Shown here in pieces: positions 26,265 to 34,896 of a stretch of DNA of 64,000 nt. The translations under genes and the position numbers were made by a program. The stretch comes from G963923955 sp963923955. GTDB taxonomy: Bacteria; Pseudomonadota; Gammaproteobacteria; Eutrophobiales; Eutrophobiaceae. The stretch lies in contig OZ000552.1 of assembly GCA_963923955.1 (NCBI GenBank), positions 1,674,001-1,738,000 on the forward strand, written 5' to 3'. Under the pieces are notes generated by a model, which searched no databases, was not told where the DNA came from, and saw only the letters and a program-made list of their open reading frames with translations. Position 1 is the first letter of the stretch. Each line of letters opens with the position of its first letter.

Positions 26265-27692
26265 TTGGCTAAAGTCATTGAAGTGATGGACACCTCCTTT
26301 CGGGATGGGTTTCAATCCGTCTATGGCGCACGGGTGCTGACGGAAGATTTTCTTCCCGCCGTAGAGGCAAGTGTCGAGGCCGGTATCAGGCATTTTGAAG
26401 CCGGCGGCGGGGCGCGTTTTCAGAGCCTGTTTTTCTATTGCAACGAATCCGCCTTTGCCATGATGGACGCCTTTCGTGAGACGACTGGCGCAGATGCAAA
26501 CCTGCAAACACTGGCCCGGGGCATCAATGTTGTTGCGCTCAGCCAGCAGCCCCGGGACATTATCGATCTGCACGCACGGCTGTTCAAGAAGCACGGCATG
26601 ACCACCATTCGTAATTTCGATGCCCTAAATGACATGCGCAATCTGCACTACTCCGCTGCGCGCATCAAACAGCATGGCCTGCGCCATGAAGTTGTGATCT
26701 CGATCATGGATCTGCCGCCCGGTTGTGCCGGTGCGCATACGCCGGAATTCTATCTCGATAGATTAGCGGCCATCCTGGCGCTCGACATTCCCTTTGATTC
26801 GCTCTGTTTCAAGGACGCAACGGGCACCGCCAACCCGAGGAAGGTTTATGCAACCATCAAGGGCGCCAGAGCGATGCTGCCTGCGGACACCCACATCCGC
26901 CTGCACACCCACGACACCGTCGGCTGCGGCATAGCCTGCTACTTAGCCGCGATCGAGGCCGGCGCAGATGGCATTGATCTGGCCAAAAGCCCGGTCTCCG
27001 GCGGCACCTCCCAGCCCGACATGCTCAGCATGTGGCATGCCTTGAAGGGCACCGATTACACGCTGGACCTTGATTATGAAAAGATCATAACAGCGAGCGA
27101 GGTGCTTGAAGATTGCATGAGAGACTACTTTGTTCCGCCTGAGGCAAGAGGGGTCTCGCCGTTGGTGGCGATTGCGCCCATGCCCGGCGGTGCGCTCACA
27201 GCCAACACCATGATGATGCGCGACATCAACACCCTGCATCTGTTTCCAGAAGTCCTGAAACAGATGCCGGAAGTGGTGCGCAAGGGCGGCTTCGGCACTT
27301 CTGTTACCCCGGTATCGCAGTTTTATTTTCAACAGGCCTATGCCAATGTGGCAATGGGCCCCTGGAAACGCATTGCGCCGGACTACGGCGACATGGTGCT
27401 GGGCTATTTCGGGCGCACACCCGTTGCACCCGATCCCGAGCTCATCCGGCTGGCAGAGAAACAGCGCCGAAAACCAAGCTTTACCGGCGACCCACTCGAC
27501 CTGACAGAACCCGGCATCCCGAAGGCAAGCCGGATCCTTGAACAAAACGACCTGCCCCTTAGTGATGAAAATATTTTTATCATCGCCAGTTGCGAATACA
27601 AGGGGCTGGAATTCCTGCTGGGCAAGGCAGAAGTCAATGTGCGCAAAAATAACAGCGGCGCAGATGAAAAGGACAAAAAGCAACCTAAATGA
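26265..27692 (+). CDS. Carboxyltransferase-type enzyme (pyruvate carboxylase subunit B / oxaloacetate decarboxylase alpha-like), no biotin domain
   Basis: A 475-aa TIM-barrel of the HMGL-like/DRE-TIM family plus a PYC_OADA-like C-terminal part. The metal-binding DTSFRDGFQS motif at the N-terminus, the lysine-bearing SLCFKDATGTANP and the HTHDTVGCG histidines are present. The C-terminus lacks the MKM biotinyl-lysine domain found in true PycB/OadA, so biotin carrier and carboxylase must come from elsewhere or the enzyme does something else. It starts with TTG at 26265 behind CAGGAGAG. The C-terminal tail is rich in Lys/Asn/Asp. Confidence 0.8.
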   Translation: MAKVIEVMDTSFRDGFQSVYGARVLTEDFLPAVEASVEAGIRHFEAGGGARFQSLFFYCNESAFAMMDAFRETTGADANLQTLARGINVVALSQQPRDIIDLHARLFKKHGMTTIRNFDALNDMRNLHYSAARIKQHGLRHEVVISIMDLPPGCAGAHTPEFYLDRLAAILALDIPFDSLCFKDATGTANPRKVYATIKGARAMLPADTHIRLHTHDTVGCGIACYLAAIEAGADGIDLAKSPVSGGTSQPDMLSMWHALKGTDYTLDLDYEKIITASEVLEDCMRDYFVPPEARGVSPLVAIAPMPGGALTANTMMMRDINTLHLFPEVLKQMPEVVRKGGFGTSVTPVSQFYFQQAYANVAMGPWKRIAPDYGDMVLGYFGRTPVAPDPELIRLAEKQRRKPSFTGDPLDLTEPGIPKASRILEQNDLPLSDENIFIIASCEYKGLEFLLGKAEVNVRKNNSGADEKDKKQPK

Positions 27693-27750
27693 TCAAACAC
27701 CAACCAGCAGACTGAAAACCAGACCGTAATAAGCGGATGATACTACACAG

Positions 27751-28335
27751 CTAGGCGGAAGGGCCGGCTTGCAGCAGACCAGTCTTTCCGGGATGCTGCG
27801 CCTTCGGATTGCCCCGCCACTGAAAGCGTATCTCCACAGGAATCCGCCACCTGCGTGCCAGCCTTTTGACCTCTGCCCAAGTATTGTCTGCCGATCTTCC
27901 CGGTATGGAAATACCGATTGGCGCATGATACTTATAGCCCTCCCTGTCGTAACTACCGACCCGCGCCGAGAACTGCAATGCCACGACTAATTGCGCCCCG
28001 GCAAGTCCGCTCTTTTTCTTTACCGCAGCAACCATGCTCACCAGCAGGGCATTCCAATTTCTTATATTTTTCTCCTCCCCATCAATCGTACTGGCAAGCA
28101 GACGCGTATGCGATAAGCCGGGTGTTTGCTCAAACCGCATGGGTGCCTCTTCCTGCGGCGGGCTATCCATTATGACGACCTGATCCGTTACCTGACCATC
28201 CCGCGCCAGCCCCAGCTCATTCATCTTATCCTGCACGATCCGCTCAATGGTCTGCGGTGGGGTGCCGGTCTCCAGCCAGGTGGAGATGAGTTGTAGGTCT
28301 TCAAAAGTTGCATCGCTGATTCGTATAACAGGCAT
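27751..28335 (-). CDS. Orphan protein with probable N-terminal ribbon-helix-helix domain
   Basis: A 194-aa protein I do not recognise as a named family. The first 45 residues (MPVIRISDATFEDLQLIS..., then a TPPQTIERIVQDKMNELG helix) have the beta strand plus two helices pattern of ribbon-helix-helix DNA-binding proteins. The C-terminal half (NWNALLVSMV...) contains basic and aromatic residues and could be a nucleic-acid or effector domain. ATG at 28335 follows GAGGAGAG. The AT-rich upstream region holds two palindromic sites, consistent with autoregulation. Isolated on its strand, between the carboxyltransferase gene and fdxA. Confidence 0.65.
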   Translation of the reverse strand: MPVIRISDATFEDLQLISTWLETGTPPQTIERIVQDKMNELGLARDGQVTDQVVIMDSPPQEEAPMRFEQTPGLSHTRLLASTIDGEEKNIRNWNALLVSMVAAVKKKSGLAGAQLVVALQFSARVGSYDREGYKYHAPIGISIPGRSADNTWAEVKRLARRWRIPVEIRFQWRGNPKAQHPGKTGLLQAGPSA

Positions 28336-28364
28336 TTTATTACTCTCCTCATGAAATTATAAAA

Positions 28365-28377
28365 ATACGTAACATAT
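28365..28377. promoter_or_regulatory. Operator-like palindrome, copy 1
   Basis: ATACGTAACATAT, a 13-mer dyad with one mismatch, about 30 bp upstream of the ribbon-helix-helix gene start. It resembles copy 2 at 28402-28416; centres are 38 bp apart. Confidence 0.5.
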
Positions 28378-28401
28378 ATTATTAAAATAAATATTTCAAA
28401 G

Positions 28402-28416
28402 AATATGTTACATATT
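28402..28416. promoter_or_regulatory. Operator-like palindrome, copy 2
   Basis: AATATGTTACATATT is a perfect 7+1+7 palindrome in the same AT-rich promoter region. It is a likely binding site for a dimeric repressor, possibly the downstream gene product itself. Confidence 0.55.
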
Positions 28417-28576
28417 TATTACTTGACTGCTTTCCAGAATCCGATATGGCAGTGCTTTGTATAAGTTGTATCAGGGCGATACTCGGGTAAAAAATCTCAG
28501 GCAAGCCGGGAAAAATCAAAACTTCCCAAAATCTGCAATCCTGGTAAAATACGGCGGTGCAAACGAGGAGGCGACC

Positions 28577-28882
28577 ATGACAACAGTAGTAACCGAGAAT
28601 TGCAAGGGCTGTCGTTTTACCGATTGTGTGACGGTGTGTCCGGTCGAGTGTTTTCATTATGACGATGACATGCTCTATATCGACCCGGAGGTCTGTATAG
28701 ATTGCAGCGCCTGCATCCCGGAATGCCCGGTGCAGGCCATTTATGAAGAGGACGATCTACCGGAAGAATTACAGGGCTGGGTGGAGATCAACGCCGAGAA
28801 GGCCTCTGCGCTGCCGGTCTGTGAGGAGCAGATGACGCCCCTGCCCGGTGCTGCGGAAAGGCAGGCGGCGCTGGGTTTTTGA
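28577..28882 (+). CDS. fdxA: Ferredoxin of the FdxA (7Fe-8S) type
   Basis: A 101-aa low-potential electron carrier. The N-terminal cysteines in ENCKGCRFTDCVTVCPVEC and the second set CIDCSACIPECP match the Azotobacter FdI/FdxA family with one [3Fe-4S] and one [4Fe-4S] cluster, as does the acidic C-terminal extension. ATG at 28577 with GAGGAGG upstream. It is immediately followed by an FNR and a formate dehydrogenase, so it may exchange electrons with them, although FdxA is also found alone in many proteobacteria. Confidence 0.92.
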   Translation: MTTVVTENCKGCRFTDCVTVCPVECFHYDDDMLYIDPEVCIDCSACIPECPVQAIYEEDDLPEELQGWVEINAEKASALPVCEEQMTPLPGAAERQAALGF

Positions 28883-28965
28883 AGAATCGCCCGCGCTGAA
28901 GATGAGAGGCATTTCCCGCCGCGCCTTCGCTTTCCTTAACATGTCCATAGCAAGGCGGCAACGAG

Positions 28966-30345
28966 ATGGCACAACTCGGCTCTGAACAGCGTCCCTTGGC
29001 GGTCGCCATCGTGGGCAGCGGCCCGGCCGGTTTCTACGCCGCGGAAGCCTTGCTGAAATCTGAACTCGCCGTCAAAGTCAGCCTGTTTGAGCGCCTGCCC
29101 GCCCCGTATGGCCTGGTGCGCAGCGGTGTCGCGCCGGATCATCCCAAGCTCAAGCAGGCGATCAAGGTCTATGCCCGCATCGCCGAATCCGATGACTTCC
29201 ACTTCCTGGGTAACGTCACCATCGGCCGGGACGTACTCGTCGAAGAGTTACAGGCCACGCACCACGCCGTCGTCTTTGCCTGCGGCGCCCAGACCGATCG
29301 GCGGCTCGGCATCCCGGGCGAGGACCTGCCCGGCAGCCACACCGCCACCGAGTTTGTCGGCTGGTACAACGGCCACCCGGACTACCGCGCGCGGCGCTTT
29401 GATCTCTCCTGCGAGACTGCGGTCATCATCGGCCAGGGCAATGTGGCTGCCGATGTCAGCCGTATCCTCGCCAAGAGCGTGGACGAATTACGACACACCG
29501 ACATCGCCCAACACGCCTTGGAAGTGCTCGCTGCGAGCAAGATACGAGATATCTACGTCATCGGCCGACGCGGCCCGGCCCAGGCCAAGTTCACATCCAA
29601 AGAGTTGAAAGAGTTTGGCGAATTGCAAGACTGCGCGCCGGTGGTTGACGCGGAAGAACTTGCCTTAAACCCGGAGAGCGAGGCCGAGTTGGCAGACAAA
29701 CGCAGCGCCGGCAATAAAAAGGTCTATGAGCTGTTTGTCGCCTACAGCAAAAGAGCAGCGAGCGGCAAGGCGCGGCGCTGTCATTTCAGCTTCCTAAAAA
29801 GCCCGACCGCCCTGCTTGGGAGGGAGCGGGTGGCGCGCATCGTGCTGGAGAAAAACCGGCTGGCAGGCGCGGCATTTAGCCAGGCGGCCCACGGCAGTGG
29901 AGAGAGCATAGAACTGGAGACGGGCCTCGTATTTCGCAGCATCGGTTATCAGGGCGTACCGATTGCCGGCGTCCCCTTTGATGCGGGCCGCGGCGTCTTC
30001 CCCACCGTTGATGGCCGCATCACGGATGAGGGCGCCGTCATCCCCGGCCTGTACGCCGCCGGCTGGATAAAACGCGGGCCAACCGGTATCATCGGCACCA
30101 ATCGCGCCGACAGCCGTGCCACCATCGCCGCCCTGTTACAGGACCTGGCCGCGCTGGATGGCGGCGCGGACAAGGGCGGCACGGCCGCAGTCTGTCAGTT
30201 ATTGCAACAACGAGGCGTGCGCTATGTGGGTTTTCCCGACTGGAAACGTATTGATCAGAGCGAGATCGAACGCGGCCGACCAAAGGCGAAGCCGCGTGAA
30301 AAATACACATCCACCCGGGAAATGCTTGCTGTGCTTGATGCCTGA
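28966..30345 (+). CDS. FprA-like ferredoxin-NADP+ reductase (adrenodoxin reductase family)
   Basis: A 459-aa FAD enzyme moving electrons between ferredoxin and NADP(H). The N-terminal FAD motif VGSGPAGFYAAEALL (residues 16-30), YGLVRSGVAPDH, the NADP-binding VIIGQGNVAADVSRIL, and GWIKRGPTGIIGTN near the C-terminus are diagnostic of the FprA/adrenodoxin reductase family. It lies between fdxA and the NuoEF-like fusion gene, in the same direction with short gaps. The arrangement suggests it links formate oxidation, ferredoxin and NADPH. Confidence 0.9.
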   Translation: MAQLGSEQRPLAVAIVGSGPAGFYAAEALLKSELAVKVSLFERLPAPYGLVRSGVAPDHPKLKQAIKVYARIAESDDFHFLGNVTIGRDVLVEELQATHHAVVFACGAQTDRRLGIPGEDLPGSHTATEFVGWYNGHPDYRARRFDLSCETAVIIGQGNVAADVSRILAKSVDELRHTDIAQHALEVLAASKIRDIYVIGRRGPAQAKFTSKELKEFGELQDCAPVVDAEELALNPESEAELADKRSAGNKKVYELFVAYSKRAASGKARRCHFSFLKSPTALLGRERVARIVLEKNRLAGAAFSQAAHGSGESIELETGLVFRSIGYQGVPIAGVPFDAGRGVFPTVDGRITDEGAVIPGLYAAGWIKRGPTGIIGTNRADSRATIAALLQDLAALDGGADKGGTAAVCQLLQQRGVRYVGFPDWKRIDQSEIERGRPKAKPREKYTSTREMLAVLDA

Positions 30346-30390
30346 GCGCCTTGCCTTGAGCCTCCTTATCCCCGCCTTCAAGCCCTAACG

Positions 30391-32076
30391 ATGCGTAGGC
30401 GAATAAAAATCGATGCCACCGGGCACACCGCCGACCACACCGCCCACAACACGGGCCGGGCGCAGGACCGCCAAGCGCTGGAGGCCCTGCTGGGTGAGAT
30501 GCCGCGCCGCCGGGATTTATTGATCGAATACCTGCATCTCATCCAGGATCACTACCACCACATCGCCGCCCGCCACATCCGCGCCCTGGCCGCGCTGCTT
30601 ACAATCCCGGAGGTGGAAGTCTATGAAGTCGCCACCTTTTATCACCACTTCGATGTCATCAAGGACGAGGCAAAGCCACCGCCGCCGCTGACCGTGCGCG
30701 TCTGTGAGTCCTTGAGCTGCGAGATCTTCGGCGCGCGGGAACTAAGCCGTGCGCTGGACGAAACGCTAGGTGAGAAGGTGCGCATCCAGGCCGTGCCCTG
30801 TGTCGGGCGCTGTCGCCAGGCCCCGGTGGCCGTGGTCGGCACCAACCCCATTGCAAAGGCCACGCCGGAGAGCGTAAAAGAGGCCATCGACAGCCAAGCC
30901 CTCACCGCACCGCTACCGGCCGCCATCGGCTATGCAGAATACCGCCGGCAGGGCGGCTATCAGACCCTGCAAGCCTGCCGCAAGGGCCAACACAACCCCG
31001 AGCAGGTCATGCAGATCATGGAAGATGCAAAGCTACGCGGCCTGGGCGGTGCCGGTTTCCCGGCCGGGCGCAAGTGGCGCATCTTAAAACAACAGCCGGC
31101 CCCACGCCTGATCGCGATCAACATTGATGAGGGCGAGCCGGGCACCTTCAAGGATCGCTATTATTTGGAGCGCGACCCGCATCGCTTTTTAGAAGGAACG
31201 CTGATCGCCCACTGGGCGATTGCGGCCGCGGCGATTTATCTCTACCTGCGCGATGAATACGCCGGTTGTCGCAAGATGCTGGAACAAGAGCTGGCCCTGC
31301 TCAAGCAAAACCCGCCCGGCCCGGGGCCCTTGCCGGAGATCCACCTGCGCCGCGGCGCCGGTGCCTACGTATGCGGGGAAGAGTCGGCCATGATCGAGTC
31401 CATCGAGGGTCGACGCGGCATGCCGCGGCTGCGCCCGCCCTATGTGGCCGAGGTCGGCCTGTTTGGCCGCCCCACCTTGGAACACAACCTGGAGACCGTG
31501 CACTGGGTCCGGGACATCATCGAAAAAGGCGCCGACTGGTTCACCGCCCAGGGGCGCCGCGGGCGCAAGGGCTTGCGCTCCTTTTCCGTGAGCGGGCGCG
31601 TACAAAAGCCCGGCGTGCATCTCGCTCCGGCCGGGATCAGCATGCGCGAGCTGCTGCATGAGTACTGCGGCGGCATGTCGGCGGGGCATGAATTCTACGG
31701 CTACTTCCCCGGCGGTGCCTCCGGCGGCATCCTGCCGGCTTCCTTAGGCGATGTGCCGCTGGATTTCGACACCTTGCAGGAATACGGCTGCTTCATCGGC
31801 TCGGCCGCCATCGTGGTCTTCTCCGACCAAGACAGCGCCCGCGCCCTGGCCTTGAATGCGATGCGCTTCTTTGCGCATGAGTCCTGCGGGCGCTGTACGC
31901 CGTGCCGGGTGGGTACTGCCAAGGCCATGCAGCTGATGCAACAGCCGCAGTGGGATAAAGCGCTCTTGGAAGAGCTGGCTGTTGCGATGGAAGACGCCTC
32001 AATTTGCGGCCTCGGCCAGGCGGCACCGAACCCGTTGCGCTGTGCGCTGAAATACTTTCCGCAGGAATTCCGCTAG
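30391..32076 (+). CDS. Fused NuoE/NuoF-type diaphorase subunit of NAD-dependent formate dehydrogenase (FdsG-FdsB fusion)
   Basis: 561 aa. The NuoE-like N-terminal part has the thioredoxin-fold [2Fe-2S] cysteines C105, C110, C137 and C141. The NuoF-like part has the FMN/NADH site GLGGAGFPAGRKW and DEGEPGTFKDRYYLERDPH, and [4Fe-4S] cysteines C499, C502 and C505 (ESCGRCTPCR) plus C551. It oxidises or reduces NAD(H) and passes electrons to FMN and the FeS chain. Fusion of the two subunits is unlike Cupriavidus FdsG/FdsB, which are separate. It ends with TAG, 2 bp before the catalytic subunit. Confidence 0.9.
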   Translation: MRRRIKIDATGHTADHTAHNTGRAQDRQALEALLGEMPRRRDLLIEYLHLIQDHYHHIAARHIRALAALLTIPEVEVYEVATFYHHFDVIKDEAKPPPPLTVRVCESLSCEIFGARELSRALDETLGEKVRIQAVPCVGRCRQAPVAVVGTNPIAKATPESVKEAIDSQALTAPLPAAIGYAEYRRQGGYQTLQACRKGQHNPEQVMQIMEDAKLRGLGGAGFPAGRKWRILKQQPAPRLIAINIDEGEPGTFKDRYYLERDPHRFLEGTLIAHWAIAAAAIYLYLRDEYAGCRKMLEQELALLKQNPPGPGPLPEIHLRRGAGAYVCGEESAMIESIEGRRGMPRLRPPYVAEVGLFGRPTLEHNLETVHWVRDIIEKGADWFTAQGRRGRKGLRSFSVSGRVQKPGVHLAPAGISMRELLHEYCGGMSAGHEFYGYFPGGASGGILPASLGDVPLDFDTLQEYGCFIGSAAIVVFSDQDSARALALNAMRFFAHESCGRCTPCRVGTAKAMQLMQQPQWDKALLEELAVAMEDASICGLGQAAPNPLRCALKYFPQEFR

Positions 32077-32078
32077 TC

Positions 32079-34886
32079 ATGGCCGCCAAGCCCGAAACTT
32101 TTGCCTCAGACGTGCCCTTCACCCTGGACGGCCGCGCCATCACCGCGCGGCCTGATGAGACCATCCTCCAGGCCGCCGTCCGCCACGGCATCGCCATCCC
32201 GCACCTTTGTTATCAAGAGGGCTACCGGCCGGACGGCAACTGCCGCGCCTGCGTGGTGGAGATCAAGAACGAGCGCGCGCTGGCGCCGGCCTGCTGCCGC
32301 CGGCCTGTTGCCGATATGGAAGTCGCCAGCGATAACGAACGCGCCCGGCACTCGCAAAAGATGGTGCTGGAGCTCTTGCTCGCAGACATGCCCGGGTCGG
32401 GCGAGACCCTCGGCAAGACGGATTCCGAGCTGGACTACTGGGCCGAAAAACTGGCGCTTGGAGCGCCGAGATTCCCCCGCCGTGCGCCAGTGGAGAACGA
32501 CCTCTCGCATCCGGCCATTGCGGTCAACCTGGCCGCCTGCATCCAATGCACCCGCTGTGTGCGCGCCTGCCGGGAGGAGCAGGTCAACGATGTGATCGGC
32601 TATGCGCGGCGCGGGGCGGAAGCCGCCATCGTCTTTGACGGCGCGGCGCTGCTGGGCCAGAGCAGCTGTGTCGCCTGCGGCGAATGCGTGCAGGCCTGCC
32701 CCACCGGTGCCCTGCTGCCTTCCAGTAAACCGGCGTTGACCGGCGCGGATGCGCAGTTAGCCGATGCCGCCCCCGCGCCCCTGCCCGCGACCAGGCCGGA
32801 CAAACAAATAAACTCCGTCTGTCCCTATTGCGGCGTCGGCTGCCTGCTGCGCTTTAACGTCAAAGACGGGCGCATTCAGTCGGTGGACGGGCGCAAGGGC
32901 GCGGCCAATGCCGGGCGCCTGTGCGTCAAGGGGCGCTTCGGCTTTGACTATGTGCATCATCCGCAGCGCCTGACCACGCCCTTGATCCGGCGCGAAGGCA
33001 TGGCCAAGACTGCGGCCCTGATCGAGGCGGAAGAGATCGACAAATACTTTCGCCCGGCCGGCTGGGAGGAGGCGCTGGATTTTGCCGCCGCCGGTCTGAA
33101 GGAAATCCAGGACAAGTCCGGCGCCCGCGCTCTGGCCGGCTTCGGCAGCGCAAAGGGCAGCAACGAAGAGGCTTATCTGTTTCAGAAACTGGTGCGCACT
33201 GGTTTTGGCAGCAACAATGTCGATCACTGCACACGGCTGTGCCATGCCTCATCCGTGGCCGCCCTGCTGGAGACCATCGGCTCCGGGGCAGTCTCCAACC
33301 AGGTCGCCGACGGCAGCCGTGCCGAGGTGATCATGGTCATCGGCGCCCGCCCGGACTCCAACCACCCGGTGGCCGCCACCTTTATGAAAAACGCAGCAAA
33401 GCGCGGCAGCCGCCTCATCGTCATCGAGCCCTATCGCTCCAGCCTCAGCCGCTACGCCGCGCATTTCCTGCAACTGCGCCCCTCGACCGACATCCTGCTG
33501 CTCAATGCCTTCATGCACACCATCATCCACGAAGACCTGCACGACAAGGACTTCATCGCCGCGCACACCGAGGGCTTTGCGGCGCTGGCGGAGAACCTTG
33601 AATCTTTTAGCGCCGAGAAAGTAGCGCCCGTCTGCGGCATTCCGGCCGCGACCATTCGCGAAGTCGCCCGGCTCTATGCCACGGCTGAGACGGCGATCAT
33701 CTTCTGGGGCATGGGGATCTCCCAGCACACCCACGGCACCGACAACGCCCGCTGCCTGATTGCCTTGGCGCTGCTCACCGGCCAGATCGGCCGCGCCAGC
33801 ACCGGCCTGCATCCCTTGCGCGGGCAGAACAACGTACAGGGCGCCTCCGACATGGGCCTCATCCCGATGATGTATCCCGACTACCAGGCGGTGGCCGCAA
33901 CGGATGCTAAAACCAAATTCGAGACGCTGTGGGACAGCGCTCTGGATGAAAAGCCGGGCCTGACCGTGGTCGAGATCATGCACGCCATCTTGGATGAGAA
34001 TCTGCACGGCATGTACATCATGGGCGAGAACCCGGCCATGTCGGATCCGAACTTACACCACGCCCGCGCCGCGCTGGCGAAGCTAAGGCATCTGGTGGTG
34101 CAGGATATTTTCTTCACCGAGACCTGTAGTTTCGCCGATGTCATCCTGCCGGCCTCGGCCTTCCCGGAGAAGACCGGCACCTTCACCAACACCGACCGGC
34201 GGGTGCAACTGGCGCGCCAGGCCATCGCCCCGCCCGGCGAGGCACGCCAGGATCTGGAACTCATCCAGGAAATGGCCCGGCGCCTGGGGCTCAACTGGAA
34301 CTACGCCGGGCCGGAAGAAGTATTTGCCGAGATCCGCCGCAGCAACGCCAGCATGGCCGGCATCACCTGGGCGCGGCTGGAGCAGGAAGATTCGCTCACC
34401 TATCCCTTGAAGAACGAGGGCGACCCCGGCGAGCCGGTGATCTTCAAGGGCGGCATCTTCCCTACTGCGAGCGGTCGCGGCCGCTTCGTCCCGGCGAGTG
34501 CCGGCGAACCCGCCGAGCTGCCGGATGCGAACTATCCCTTTGTCTTCATCACCGGCCGGCAGTTGGAACACTGGCACACCGGCACCATGACCCGGCGCGC
34601 CGCCGTGCTTGATGCCATCGAGCCGCTGCCGAGCATTTCCATCAACCCCGAAGACTTAGCGCGCTTAGGATGCGCAAGCGGTGCCCGGCTCACGCTGCGC
34701 TCGCGCCGGGGGAAGATCAGCGCTGCGGCCCGCGCCGATGCGCATACCCAAGAAGGCGTGGTGATGATGGCCTTCAGCTTCCGCGAAGCCGCTGCCAACC
34801 TGCTCACCAACGAGGCGCTGGATCCTTTCGGCAAGATCCCGGAGTTCAAATACTGCGCCGTGCAGGTGGAAGTGGAGAGCGCCTGA
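32079..34886 (+). CDS. Molybdenum formate dehydrogenase catalytic (alpha) subunit, FdsA/FdhF-like
   Basis: 935 aa. N-terminal NuoG-like region: a [2Fe-2S] domain (CYQEGYRPDGNCRAC..PACC), then two [4Fe-4S] sets (CIQCTRCVRAC and CVACGECVQACP). The catalytic domain begins with CPYCGVGC, and the Mo-ligand cysteine is probably C388 in TRLCHASSV, not selenocysteine. The bis-MGD-binding domains and the C-terminal molydopterin dinucleotide-binding domain follow. It oxidises formate to CO2 or the reverse. I used the ATG at 32079, just after the previous stop. FdhD/FdsC-type maturation and the small FdsD subunit are not seen nearby. Confidence 0.92.
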   Translation: MAAKPETFASDVPFTLDGRAITARPDETILQAAVRHGIAIPHLCYQEGYRPDGNCRACVVEIKNERALAPACCRRPVADMEVASDNERARHSQKMVLELLLADMPGSGETLGKTDSELDYWAEKLALGAPRFPRRAPVENDLSHPAIAVNLAACIQCTRCVRACREEQVNDVIGYARRGAEAAIVFDGAALLGQSSCVACGECVQACPTGALLPSSKPALTGADAQLADAAPAPLPATRPDKQINSVCPYCGVGCLLRFNVKDGRIQSVDGRKGAANAGRLCVKGRFGFDYVHHPQRLTTPLIRREGMAKTAALIEAEEIDKYFRPAGWEEALDFAAAGLKEIQDKSGARALAGFGSAKGSNEEAYLFQKLVRTGFGSNNVDHCTRLCHASSVAALLETIGSGAVSNQVADGSRAEVIMVIGARPDSNHPVAATFMKNAAKRGSRLIVIEPYRSSLSRYAAHFLQLRPSTDILLLNAFMHTIIHEDLHDKDFIAAHTEGFAALAENLESFSAEKVAPVCGIPAATIREVARLYATAETAIIFWGMGISQHTHGTDNARCLIALALLTGQIGRASTGLHPLRGQNNVQGASDMGLIPMMYPDYQAVAATDAKTKFETLWDSALDEKPGLTVVEIMHAILDENLHGMYIMGENPAMSDPNLHHARAALAKLRHLVVQDIFFTETCSFADVILPASAFPEKTGTFTNTDRRVQLARQAIAPPGEARQDLELIQEMARRLGLNWNYAGPEEVFAEIRRSNASMAGITWARLEQEDSLTYPLKNEGDPGEPVIFKGGIFPTASGRGRFVPASAGEPAELPDANYPFVFITGRQLEHWHTGTMTRRAAVLDAIEPLPSISINPEDLARLGCASGARLTLRSRRGKISAAARADAHTQEGVVMMAFSFREAAANLLTNEALDPFGKIPEFKYCAVQVEVESA

Positions 34887-34896
34887 GCCTTGGCGC

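Noticed and set aside
33249..34007. 252-aa minus-strand open frame
   Set aside because: Antisense to the formate dehydrogenase catalytic subunit.
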